From positions 22,248-86,247 of the IMG/VR virus record IMGVR_UViG_3300050821_009856: a DNA stretch of 64,000 nucleotides; one strand, written 5' to 3'. Of the stretch, positions 32,565 through 42,400 are shown piece by piece. The DNA is from a virus. The position numbers were made by a program, and so were the translations under genes. Each line of letters opens with the position of its first letter. Position 1 is the stretch's first letter. Under the pieces are notes generated by a model. It saw only the letters and a list, made by a program, of their open reading frames with translations. It did not search any database and was not told the origin of the DNA.

Positions 32565-35440
32565 AGTGGCGGGGTCAAATTCGGCATCGTGTAAAGTACG
32601 CGAGCCCCCTGGAAGTTGACGTTACCGGTTGCCGCAGTTTGCGGTACTCCGATGATGATCTGAACGACACCCTCCGAGGTACCAACAACGCCAGTAGCAA
32701 TTTGCGTGCTCGTCCAGGACTGATTTGCGGACCACCACGTGTACGAAGATGTGTTGTGAGTCACAGTGAACGTGTTGGGGGCGCCAGTATCGATGGCAGT
32801 CACAGTGTACGAGCCGCCCGCCGCATACGTCATCAATTGAGCGTATGAGAAGATGGAGTAGTCGATCGATGCGTGCGTGTTATTGGCCAGCACCTGGACG
32901 GCCGTGACGGTAGCGCCGGTCGGAATTCGCACCGTCGCTACATAGGCGGCGGTGGCACCCGATGTAATGGACTGGATGATCCATACCCGACTGCTACTGA
33001 TGTTGGTGCCGTACCCTGTCGTTAGACCGAAACTATTGAAGTCGGATGGGAGTAGGTGAATCGCCTTACTGACAGTCGTTGCAAACCCATAGTTCTGGGT
33101 GTTGGGGATGATGGTCGCCTGAGTTCCGGCGCCGCCTGCCGTGAAAGACCCACCTGGAGCAGTAGATCCACCAGTGGCTTTTACACCGAAGCCACCGACA
33201 CCGGCATTTTGGCCGTTGCCTCCAAGTAAGGTGGCGCCGTTACCGCCGATCTCCGCGCTACCGCCAGTGCCACCGGACCCGCCTGTCCCCTGGATTGCGT
33301 CGCCACCGGCGTTGTTGAGACCCGGTCGCCCGCCAGCGCCGATGGCGAGAATGGCGACACCGCCAGTGGCCCCGGTGCCTACCGGATTGCCACCTATCGC
33401 GTTGATAGCAACGCCACCATTACCGTTTCCGACCGCTACGCTCCCTATGGCTACAATGGCGGTGGAGCCGTTGACGTTACCAGCTTGCGGTGCACCGCCG
33501 GTGACGTGCATGCCGTCGCCACCGTTGCCAGACGTTGCTCCGCCTTTTCCGCCGTTGACGTCTATCCCAAGCCCGCCGTTCCCGGTTGCTCCACCGGCGC
33601 CCTGATTGTCGTAGGCGGCAGCGCCACCGTTGATGAGAAGACCGGTACCACCACCACCACTTCCGTTGCCGTTGCCAGCATCAAGAGAAAGGGCAGCGCC
33701 ACCGATGCCGTTTGTCGATCCGCTCCCGGCTCCGCCATTGATGTAAGCGCCGATACCACCAGCAGTGCTCGAAGAGCCACCGGTACCACCGCCGAAGTTG
33801 CCGCCGAAGCCGCCGGTCTGGGTGCCGAAGCCATTGCCACCGAAGCCACCGACTCCGTTGCCACCGAGGGTATTACCAGCTGTCCCGTTGCCACCGTTGA
33901 AAGTACCGGCGTTGCTGCCGCCACTGGTGGTGCCCGTGCCGCCGTTAACAGTTAGCCCCTGACCACCGTTGCCTGCCCCATTGTTGAAGCCCGTGACAGT
34001 CAGGCCTGTCACGTTCGAGATAGCGGTGATGGTTCCGCCAGCATCGCTGATGACAATGGGGGTTGATGGAGTGTTGTCGTTGCGGCTCAGCTGGACCACG
34101 CCGACACTGCTTGCAGTTGCAGGCGTAAAGGTCGTCCCGATTGGGTAGATCCAATTCTTAGTGTAGACCTGGGTACCGATGCGCCAGGCCAGAACGTGGC
34201 GGCTTCCAGGCGTAACGGGCGTCCCCATGGTAGACAGGAAGCCCTTGACGGGCTGAATCGGAGTGCCAACGCCAGGGCCGAGATAATCCCAGGTACAAGA
34301 GTTATCGACTTGCCCAGAAGTAGTTCCGGTAGGCCCACCTGAACCGGCAGAAGTCCCCAGGGTCGTGTTGATGTACACGTTCCCGTTGTTCTGAACCGTG
34401 TAGCCAACTGCGTATCCTGTCGTGCCAGCCCAGTTTGCCTTGGCGTGGCACTGGCTGCGATCCAAGTCCACGTACAAGCAGGCGCCATCGGCCAGGTCGG
34501 TCAGACCTGGCGAGTTGCTCGTCTGATCTGCGATGTCGTTCTCGATGCCAGTGCTGTTGTCGAAGATGAAGCGAACGTTTTGCCAGGTCAGGTTGGTACC
34601 AGACCAGCTGAAGTTTTCGCCGTTGGACAGTGTAGCTCCCCACCAAATGACCGTGACGTTTCGGTCCGCGGTGGCGCTGTACCAGTACTGACCGCCACCG
34701 ATTTCCCAAATACGGGTCATGGCAGCCTGCATCCACTCACGGACACTGGAGATGCCCTTGTCGCCGTTTGAGAAGATGTCGCCAGTCAGGTTCTCGAAGC
34801 GCCCACCCGGCCAGTTGTAGCCCTGGTTGATAGCCGCGAAGTCACCACCAGGAGCAACTCTGCCCATGATGTTCCGGCAGTCCTGGATGCTGACGATGTT
34901 CGTGTTGCTGTCGGTGACAACCTTGGCGATCGGCACAAGGTTTGGCTGGGCACTGAAGCTCGTGGTCGAGATGACGAACCGATAGTTCAGAGTTCGAGCC
35001 AGCGGGATATTCTTCGGAACCTCAGTGAGGGTCGTGCCGTTCAGGAACTGAAGAGTATCAGAGGTTGTGGCGTCAGCACTCCTAAGCAAGTCTACGCCGA
35101 TGAAGTTCGTAGCGTTGGCGGTCCAGCTGCCGCTAACAACGGTGTTCGTCGAGTTCAGGGTCTCCGGAGAACGGTTGGAAGGAACCTGGAAGATGGAGCC
35201 AGACTCGGAGGCATTGTAGTTGATGAGGACGCTACCAGCCGTAAGGACCTGGATGGCCGTGGCGGCAGACCCGACAGCAATGTTCGTCAGCTTGAAGCCG
35301 CCAACCACCAGGGCTTGCTTCCCGGACAGGATCCACCCGGACTGGACGTCAAAGTCCGCGGCGACGCTACTCTCCATGGCACGGAGCAGAGGCACGTCGA
35401 CACGCATTTGACCGAGCCAGTTCGTTTGTCTTTCTACCAT
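32561..35440 (-). CDS. Large glycine-rich tail fibre/adhesin-like protein
   Basis: The 959-residue protein has three parts: an N-terminal region of about 480 residues with beta-rich segments, a Gly/Asn/Thr-rich repeat block (about 490-770) of GGxGG-type units, and a C-terminal domain of about 170 residues. The Gly block resembles the polyglycine-II tips of some phage adhesins and the PGRS pattern of mycobacterial proteins; this is similarity of composition, not proven homology. GGAG lies 8 nt before the ATG. It probably forms part of the adsorption apparatus. Confidence 0.75.
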   Translation of the reverse strand: MVERQTNWLGQMRVDVPLLRAMESSVAADFDVQSGWILSGKQALVVGGFKLTNIAVGSAATAIQVLTAGSVLINYNASESGSIFQVPSNRSPETLNSTNTVVSGSWTANATNFIGVDLLRSADATTSDTLQFLNGTTLTEVPKNIPLARTLNYRFVISTTSFSAQPNLVPIAKVVTDSNTNIVSIQDCRNIMGRVAPGGDFAAINQGYNWPGGRFENLTGDIFSNGDKGISSVREWMQAAMTRIWEIGGGQYWYSATADRNVTVIWWGATLSNGENFSWSGTNLTWQNVRFIFDNSTGIENDIADQTSNSPGLTDLADGACLYVDLDRSQCHAKANWAGTTGYAVGYTVQNNGNVYINTTLGTSAGSGGPTGTTSGQVDNSCTWDYLGPGVGTPIQPVKGFLSTMGTPVTPGSRHVLAWRIGTQVYTKNWIYPIGTTFTPATASSVGVVQLSRNDNTPSTPIVISDAGGTITAISNVTGLTVTGFNNGAGNGGQGLTVNGGTGTTSGGSNAGTFNGGNGTAGNTLGGNGVGGFGGNGFGTQTGGFGGNFGGGTGGSSSTAGGIGAYINGGAGSGSTNGIGGAALSLDAGNGNGSGGGGTGLLINGGAAAYDNQGAGGATGNGGLGIDVNGGKGGATSGNGGDGMHVTGGAPQAGNVNGSTAIVAIGSVAVGNGNGGVAINAIGGNPVGTGATGGVAILAIGAGGRPGLNNAGGDAIQGTGGSGGTGGSAEIGGNGATLLGGNGQNAGVGGFGVKATGGSTAPGGSFTAGGAGTQATIIPNTQNYGFATTVSKAIHLLPSDFNSFGLTTGYGTNISSSRVWIIQSITSGATAAYVATVRIPTGATVTAVQVLANNTHASIDYSIFSYAQLMTYAAGGSYTVTAIDTGAPNTFTVTHNTSSYTWWSANQSWTSTQIATGVVGTSEGVVQIIIGVPQTAATGNVNFQGARVLYTMPNLTPPL
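33130..33960 (-). repeat. Glycine-rich coding repeat block
   Basis: The + strand shows dense runs of ACCGCC/CCACCG-type words that encode GG-x-G units on the minus strand. The units vary in length and spacing, so this is a degenerate repeat rather than an exact tandem array. Confidence 0.7.
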
Positions 35441-35484
35441 GTGGATTCTCCGGACCGCGGTGAAGCCGCCGGCCTGTCAAACTG

Positions 35485-35491
35485 AAGATTA
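35485..35491 (-). promoter_or_regulatory. Candidate late promoter motif TAATCTT
   Basis: TAATCTT on the minus strand overlaps the TAA stop of the 143-residue gene and lies 44 nt before the ATG of the glycine-rich protein. The leader between them contains a GC-rich inverted repeat ending in CCGGAG, similar to the leader of the baseplate J gene. Confidence 0.5.
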
Positions 35492-35920
35492 CCCTTGGTC
35501 AGGCCTGAGGATCTCATTACGATAGCTCAAGCCCTTGAAGGTCATCGAGCCCTGAACTACACCGCCGGCCTCGGCTCCCCAGTTCTCATTCACGACAGAG
35601 CAGTATCTGGCTTCGAAAATCAGGGTCTGGGTAACAACTTCCTTCAGCTGGACCGTGAAGAACATGGCGTGTGGGATATCGGCAAAGGCAAACCCAGCCC
35701 CAGCCCCTTGAGCGCCACCATCAAGGCGTGTTCGCCAGACGCCGATGTCCCCCTGAACGCTGACCGCCTGGGGCATGAAGTCGTAGGCCTCGACGCTGTC
35801 CAGGCCGTGGATCTCCCGTTGTGGAGTTGTAGGGCTCCACCGGAAGGACTTTACCTGGCCGTAGGAGCGGCCGTTGATGTAGCAGACGACACTTGCTCCT
35901 ACGATGGTTTGCTGAGGCAT
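35489..35920 (-). CDS. Small virion protein, possibly tail-tube-like
   Basis: This 143-residue beta-rich protein lies between the kelch-containing baseplate protein and the glycine-rich fibre. Its character (an N-terminal VVCYINGRSYG strand pair, then strands ending in a SMTFKGL block) recalls tail tube or XkdM-type folds. No diagnostic motif is seen, so the fold suggestion is weak. The start overlaps the upstream stop by one base. Confidence 0.6.
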   Translation of the reverse strand: MPQQTIVGASVVCYINGRSYGQVKSFRWSPTTPQREIHGLDSVEAYDFMPQAVSVQGDIGVWRTRLDGGAQGAGAGFAFADIPHAMFFTVQLKEVVTQTLIFEARYCSVVNENWGAEAGGVVQGSMTFKGLSYRNEILRPDQG

Positions 35921-38900
35921 TACGTTACCCTCGCTGTAGCTACTTCGACATCCACGTCGTCACCACTCCAGATTTCTACTCTGTCGCTAAGCTTGGTCGA
36001 GCCATGGGTCGGGAAGCCACCACCACCGAGTCCCCTGTCACCAGGGTAGACGATGGTCTCAACTAGGTTCAAGCCGGCAGCCACAGAGGCGGCGATGCTC
36101 GATTCCGCGGCCACTCGTGCAGACGCTGTATCGGTCAGGTAGAAGCTTCCCGTCTGTTGTGGTGCTGGCGGAGTCCACGGCCCCTTCTGCACGAGGAGAA
36201 TCACGGAAGATCCAGATGGGATATCGACCGGGAAGACAGTTGTGTAATCCAGGGCGAGGGTGGCGTTGTCGATAAGGCCTGTGTAGTACACCGGGTAGGT
36301 CTGTGCAGAGGTACCGAAACCCAGGACCAGCCAGCCAGGTGCGTCAGGGAATCCGACGGAAGATCCAACGCCAAGGCTAGCGTAGTGCTGCTTCGCCCGT
36401 ATAGAGACAGTCGTAGTCGTAGAGACGTTGCCGATCGCCGGGTCTCCCTTGGAGTCCCAGGTGTACGGTCCAAGCTGGCCGATAGCGGCCGGTTGCTCGT
36501 TCACCGGAGTCAGGGTGGGAGTTCCAACCGCGGCCGCATAGGAGGCCGTTCTCTCTACGGTCTGGAAGGTCAGGGTGGTGCCGTTGGGGGCAGTGGCCAC
36601 AACTTGCATGGCGTTCAAGCCACCGCCACTGATTTGGTCGCCAGCCGGCTGGAACACATCCACGTCCTTGACAGCAGAGGCGCTGACGGTCCCACCGGCG
36701 TAGGCCACCAGGTTGCCGTTCAGTAAGGCCGAGCCACCCAGAGTTCGAGAGAACCCTTCCACAGACGGCGGGGCCATCCAGGTTCTTGTAGCTACATCGA
36801 AATAGTCGACGGCTGTCGATCCACCGAACACAATCACCTTGTTGCTGGCACTCAGGTACAGGGCGTGTGTGTCGCTACGAGCTAGGGACTGGGCACCAAC
36901 CGCCGACCATCGACCGGTGCTGTAATCATACAGTTCGGCCACGGCAATGTTCAGTACAGGGAAGGCTGGCTGGGAAGCGTTGTAGCCTAGTCCACCAACA
37001 ACCAAGACTTTGTCGCCAGGCAGCCAGGCCGCCACGTGCCCAGATCTAGCGAAAATCATATTCCCAGTCTGAACAGTTTTGTTACCAACTGCATCGTAAA
37101 TCTCACAGAGCTGCGTTGGAGTTGCCGCAGAATTCGTATAGCCACCGATCAGCAGCAGTTTCCCGTCAGACATCAACACGGCCTGATGGCTGGCCCGGGG
37201 GGTCAGCATGGCCTGACTGCCAGTTGCCCAGGCTCCGCCACCCACTGAAGGAGTGAAGAACTCGACAGACGACACCGGAGTTCCGCCGACAGACGAGATA
37301 CCTCCGGTGACAGCTATGCGATTATCTACCAGGGTAGTCTCGGTGTGCAGCCGACGCGCCACAGACATCGGGATGTTTGCGCTCCAGCTGTTACCGGCCA
37401 CGTTGTAGATGTAGGCGTTCGTGAAAGAGCCGGCCCCGGCATAGCCACCTGTCAGCAGGACGTTGCCCCCTTGATTGGCATCGGTCAGTACCGAAGCCTG
37501 GTGCTGGGAGACGGCATTCGGGACCGCCGCGGCTGAAGTCAATGTGTACGTGTACTGAGTGCCGCCGTTGGCCTGAACTGCAGAGCCAGTGATGGCGATC
37601 AGGCGGGCGTCCGTATCGTAGGATGCACCTGTGTAGCCACCGGTTACCAGGACCTTGCCGTTCTGGAGTGACGTAGCGACACAGTTGGTCGACAGGTTGC
37701 CGGGCATGTTCCCGAGGTTAGTCCAGATACTAATCGGGCTGGCATTAGTAGTTGAGGAGCCGTTGCCAGTAACAACGGCTGGGGGCGTGGAGGCTGGCAC
37801 TTCTCCATCCAGGAAGAACCACTGATTGGCGACCAGACCGTGGGGCGTGGAGGTCGTTGCCGTGACAGTGCCCCCTGGCTGCCGAATGACAGACGAGAAA
37901 TTAACGGATGGCTGGACAACTGCATAGGCGCCACTGTTTGGGCCGCGGCTGACAGCGATGGTCGTAGTCGGCAGCTGTACATCAACTTCGTTGGCCTTGG
38001 TAGACGACACCGATACGAAGGCGCCGAGGCTGACTGCATCGAGGGCCGACCTGGAGGTGAGGCTCTCAATCTGCGGCCGGAAGAACATCATGTCTGAGGA
38101 AGCGACGATGCTGACGCTACCCTGGCTGACGGAGTTGCTGTTGAGCGTCTCGAAGAACTGTGTCAGGACACCACCGACGACGCGGACGTCGACATTCGTG
38201 ACCGCCAACGTTCCCTGATTGAGAACGTTGAAGTTCGCCCCAAAGACGTTCACGTAGTCGCCGACCTGCAGTAGCAGCAGGTTAGTGGTAGTCACGTTGC
38301 TCGTCAGCGTGTATCTCAGGACTCCAGGGGCAGACGCAGCAACTGCCCAGAAGTCACCAGCCCGAGCCTGGGTGATGAGGGTCGGGAACTGTAGGACGTT
38401 CTGGGCTTCACCACCAGTGACTGCTAAGTTGCCACCCAGCCCTAGCGCACCGCTGTAGATCCGCACCAGGTTCAGGCCCGTATTCGGATCCAGGTAGGCC
38501 AGAGCGTAAGCCTCGGAGTCGTTCAGCTCCAACCACCTGGTGATGACTGCGGCAACCTCGATGGCTTTGGCGGCTGCCACGTTTGTGTAGTCAGAAGATT
38601 TGATGGGGACCGTTATGGCCTGCCCGTCTGCCTTTAGGGTGAGCGTCCATCCATTCTGTAGGGCGAACGGCTCTCCTACGGTTGTCGTGATATGCGCTCT
38701 GCAGCTGTCCTGACCGTAGTAGGCGTTCAGAATGTCTAAGAGTGCCTCGGATACAACCTTGCGGTTCGTCAGCTTCAGGCCCAGCTGTCGGTAGGCGCTG
38801 TCGCCGAGGCCGACATTGACGGGCCGTTGCAACCCGTAGTCGGACATCCGGCGATCCAGATAGACACCAGATGCTGTTGACCGGTAGAGCTGGTTGGCGA

Positions 38901-39378
38901 CTAGTTCGGCGTTGTTGAAGTTATTGCTATCCCCCGCGGCCAAGGCCGCAATGAGCCCCTCGTTGTTGATGCCATCGAGGGCGTCAGGCCAGTGCTTCGT
39001 CAGTACAGCTTCTGCATCGTCGCCGATAGCTCCCGGATTTAGTGGCTCGCCGATGTTGATCGGTGGCACCCAAGTGAAGGCCACGATGGCTGGAGCCTGG
39101 ACGGCAACTCCATCGGGGGTTGTAACATTGATGGCCGACACCAGCCAGGAGCCAGACGGCAGTGCCGTAGGCAGAGCTAAGTAGAGGCTCCTGGCGTCAC
39201 CGCTGACTGTCGAGACAAATAGGACACGAACACTACCGGGCCCTGTCAGACTCCAGTTCTGAGGATTTAGGCCATCCTTGGTTCCTGCTGGGTTCAGCTG
39301 TAGAACAGGGACACTGAAGCTCACCTTGACGGTGAAGCCTTTGTTCAGAACCGTTGCTGATTGGAGGACTGCCGCCAT
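35920..39378 (-). CDS. Large baseplate-associated protein with kelch repeats
   Basis: This protein has 1152 residues. The N-terminal 120 residues look like an Ig-like domain. A central region (about 120-340) resembles segments of the baseplate J protein next door (a YRQLGLKLT...LDILNAYYG block and a DGQAITVPI strand). Residues about 560-900 contain repeated GG(Y/I/L) strands with NSW or GRW-type ends, five or so kelch motifs that should form a beta-propeller. The C-terminus is beta-rich. The kelch part may bind glycans or a partner fibre. It is transcribed directly after baseplate J. Confidence 0.7.
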   Translation of the reverse strand: MAAVLQSATVLNKGFTVKVSFSVPVLQLNPAGTKDGLNPQNWSLTGPGSVRVLFVSTVSGDARSLYLALPTALPSGSWLVSAINVTTPDGVAVQAPAIVAFTWVPPINIGEPLNPGAIGDDAEAVLTKHWPDALDGINNEGLIAALAAGDSNNFNNAELVANQLYRSTASGVYLDRRMSDYGLQRPVNVGLGDSAYRQLGLKLTNRKVVSEALLDILNAYYGQDSCRAHITTTVGEPFALQNGWTLTLKADGQAITVPIKSSDYTNVAAAKAIEVAAVITRWLELNDSEAYALAYLDPNTGLNLVRIYSGALGLGGNLAVTGGEAQNVLQFPTLITQARAGDFWAVAASAPGVLRYTLTSNVTTTNLLLLQVGDYVNVFGANFNVLNQGTLAVTNVDVRVVGGVLTQFFETLNSNSVSQGSVSIVASSDMMFFRPQIESLTSRSALDAVSLGAFVSVSSTKANEVDVQLPTTTIAVSRGPNSGAYAVVQPSVNFSSVIRQPGGTVTATTSTPHGLVANQWFFLDGEVPASTPPAVVTGNGSSTTNASPISIWTNLGNMPGNLSTNCVATSLQNGKVLVTGGYTGASYDTDARLIAITGSAVQANGGTQYTYTLTSAAAVPNAVSQHQASVLTDANQGGNVLLTGGYAGAGSFTNAYIYNVAGNSWSANIPMSVARRLHTETTLVDNRIAVTGGISSVGGTPVSSVEFFTPSVGGGAWATGSQAMLTPRASHQAVLMSDGKLLLIGGYTNSAATPTQLCEIYDAVGNKTVQTGNMIFARSGHVAAWLPGDKVLVVGGLGYNASQPAFPVLNIAVAELYDYSTGRWSAVGAQSLARSDTHALYLSASNKVIVFGGSTAVDYFDVATRTWMAPPSVEGFSRTLGGSALLNGNLVAYAGGTVSASAVKDVDVFQPAGDQISGGGLNAMQVVATAPNGTTLTFQTVERTASYAAAVGTPTLTPVNEQPAAIGQLGPYTWDSKGDPAIGNVSTTTTVSIRAKQHYASLGVGSSVGFPDAPGWLVLGFGTSAQTYPVYYTGLIDNATLALDYTTVFPVDIPSGSSVILLVQKGPWTPPAPQQTGSFYLTDTASARVAAESSIAASVAAGLNLVETIVYPGDRGLGGGGFPTHGSTKLSDRVEIWSGDDVDVEVATARVT

Positions 39379-39406
39379 GAGGAGGACCTTAGACTACGGT
39401 ACTGCT

Positions 39407-39413
39407 AAGATTG
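39407..39413 (-). promoter_or_regulatory. Candidate late promoter motif CAATCTT
   Basis: CAATCTT on the minus strand lies 28 nt before the ATG of the kelch-containing protein. It directly follows a hairpin at 39416-39435 (GCCTCAG/CTGAGGC, loop of 6) that spans the stop of the baseplate J gene, so a combined terminator-promoter is possible. Confidence 0.5.
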
Positions 39414-39418
39414 GGGCC

Positions 39419-42400
39419 TCAGGTGTTGCTGAGGCTAACCAGCACGTCTGTCGTGAGGTTCAAGATCAGGGGCTTCTCGAACGGCTGGACCGCAATTTTC
39501 GAGCTGCCAGAGGCAAACGTTGGGCTAATCCAGGTGACAGCCGTGACGCCAGGCACCGACCGAGCCGCGGAGATCAAGGCTGCGATATCCACACTCTGGC
39601 CGACGCCGGTGTTGTTGATGACCGCGGCAACCACAGACTGGACACGATTGATGACGTCTTGCTGGTTCTGCGTGTTGGCTGCGATTTCGATGCTCAGAGA
39701 CACCTGCAGGCGCCGGACGTTCGGGCCACTGATGTTCACCAGGGCACCTGCGGCCACGATGCCGGGGTAAGTAGAGGAGTCCGCCTCAACACCGTAGGCG
39801 ACCCGGTTGGCCTCAGCGATGAGGCCAGTCGAATACCGATATCCGTCGATCCCCTGAACCAGAGCCGTGGAGAAGTTGAGCTTGTCCAGGGGGGAGATGA
39901 CGGTGCCTGCAATGGTGCCGATGCCGGTGTAGCCCTGGGCGCTGGTGAACTTGATATCGTAGTACAGGCCATTGGCCGCTGAGGGGCTGACGCTTTGGAC
40001 TTTCTTGATGAGCGACGACGGAGCACCCTCGAAGTCCTGGAACAGAGAGAAGGACGTACCAAGGGTCACAGGGCCCGTAAAGTTCGCCGCGGTTCTGCCC
40101 GCGGCATTCAGGGTCACCTGCTTCACGTTGCCTGTGTTGATGCTAGAAACGGTCCAGGCTCCCTGGTTAGCGGTGCCGATGAGACTGCTGCCGATGACCA
40201 TCGTATCGCCAGGCAGGACAGAGCCGTTAGCGATGAACAATAGGTTCGCAGTAGCTCGCTGCTCAACGAGGTTCGGGTTCTCGAACCAGAAGACGTTGTT
40301 AACGCCATCGATACGGACGATACGGAAGGTCCCGAGGTTGGATGCACTAGCAGTACCGCCGCTAATTGTCACGTAGTCGCCCTCTTGGACGCCGGTGATG
40401 CTTGGGGCTCCACCAATGCCATCCCAGGCGAAGGCTACGAAGTTGCCCCACTTCTCGATCTGCCAGGTGAAGCCATTCACTGGCGCAGCACCGCTGTTGG
40501 CGTAGTTCCAGAAGTTCGTGGAGGACGTGCCATCGAGAGTCAGGGTGGCCGCCACACCAGCAACGGTCAGGTTGTTGATGACTGTCGTGGCGGTGAAGAC
40601 TGGCTTGGCCACAGGAGCGCTATTCTTCAGGCGGCACCACATGCGACCGCGGATCCCAATCGCATCCTGGCTGCGGACCTGTACGAGAGCGTATGTTCCG
40701 GCAATCGAAGAGCCGCTGCCAACCACGGAGGCGCCCACGCTGTTGGCGAGACCGCCCTGGACCTGGACAGACCCAGAGCTGCCGGCCGTCCTGGTGGCAA
40801 CCTGAAAATCGTCTCCGGCACCGGCTGTTCCGATGCTGGCTACAGTTCCGAGCCCGGTAACGCCTGGCGTGTTCAACCAGTCCACGATGTTCTGAGCCTT
40901 CACGGGGACCAGACGGACGTCCTCGTTCAGCCAGTCGCTGTTCGTGGCCAGAGTGGCGGTTACAGCTTCTTTGAAGGTGAACTGGTAGTTGTGCGATGTG
41001 TCTACGGGGTTTACTTGTGACTGCACCCAGTTGATGCCGTCTGACAGCTGGTACGTTTTGCTCGGCAGCTGAAACTCGTCCCAGCTGGCTTCTGCGATGA
41101 CGCCGCTGGTGTCGGCGCCGGTACCGACAGCCACAGCCGTCAGAGGATCCGTCGGATTGGCCGTCGCCTGCAGGGCGTTGACTGCCGTGGCGATAGAGGT
41201 GATGGCGTTGGCGCTGCCACTGGTCTTCACCGGGAAGAAGGACAGGTACGTGGCTTGGTTCAGAGGATACCAAGTCAGGGTCGTGGATGGAGCGATGCCA
41301 CCGATGCCAACGGCCACCCAGAATTGATTACCGAACGAGGTGATACGAACGGGCTGCTCGTAGGGTGCCGGCAATCCACCGGTAGGCAGAATCGATGCGA
41401 TGTCGTTGGTGTTGACGGTCGAACCTTGAAGCGTAGCCGCGGCGGTATCGAAGCTGATGGTTCCGGGGCTGGCATCCGGACCTGCATTAGCTCCACTGTC
41501 GGCGTAGCTGACGGTTGTCGCCGTAGAACCAGTGAGGGTGTACGTGCCTGACGGGAAGTTGACGTCCGTGGAAGCCAAGAAAATCTTGTTGCCTGCCACC
41601 AGGCCGTTGTTGGCCACTGAGCCCGGGAGGGTCACGGTGAGGGTGGTGGTTCCGGCCGACCGAGTAGCTGAGGACACGGTGAAGCCGAGGACGTAGGTCA
41701 AGGTCTGAATGCTACCTGGGCCGTTCTGGGCAATGACGCCGATCTGCGTAGACGGATGGACAGTGACCCCAGTCCTGGCTGCGTCCGAGGGGAGCGCGAC
41801 ATAGACTTGAACGTTGCCATCGATGGCGTCGTTGGTCGTAACTGCCACAGGCTGGTTGGCGATCGACGGGTAGATGTACCGGACGTTCGCGTTGTTGCCA
41901 CTGGGCCCTTGCCGGAACCACCGCCACAAGACGGTCTTGTTGGTGTCTCCCGATTCGTTGTGCGACTTGGTTCTAGCCTTCATCCAGACCGCGAAGTCCA
42001 CGAAGTTGAAACTCAGTCCGAAAGCCACGCCGAGGCTGAGCCCTGTATTGTCGGTGTCCGTGAAGAGGTTTGTAGATCCGTAGGTGCTGGTAGTAGGCGA
42101 CACCTTTCTACGCATCAGGACATCGTACTTTTTCTGCTGCGTATCCTGGTCGATGAGTACGGCAAAATCGTCGTCCGGGCCAATCGCGTAGGGCGAAGCC
42201 ATGTAGACCCGCTCATTGACCAGGAACTCCTGGAGGGCAGCTTGCTCCGTGGTGAAGGTCGTGCCACTGATGAGGGAGATCGGCGAGTGGAACCCGGCAT
42301 TGGACCAACGGTCGTCTGGAAGCCCACTGTCTGGATCCGGGAGAGGTCGCAGGAACCGCACCTGGTGGCCACTGTCCGCTCCGGCCGTAGAACCGGTGGT

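Noticed and set aside
33130-33960. CRISPR-like or tandem DNA repeat suggested by dense ACCGCC words
   Set aside because: Units are irregular, without constant spacers, and in frame with a Gly-rich protein.
32561-35440. Mycobacterial PE_PGRS protein or mycobacterial host
   Set aside because: The similarity is only Gly-rich composition. No PE motif is present, and lipoprotein and T4-type lysozyme genes do not point to mycobacteria.
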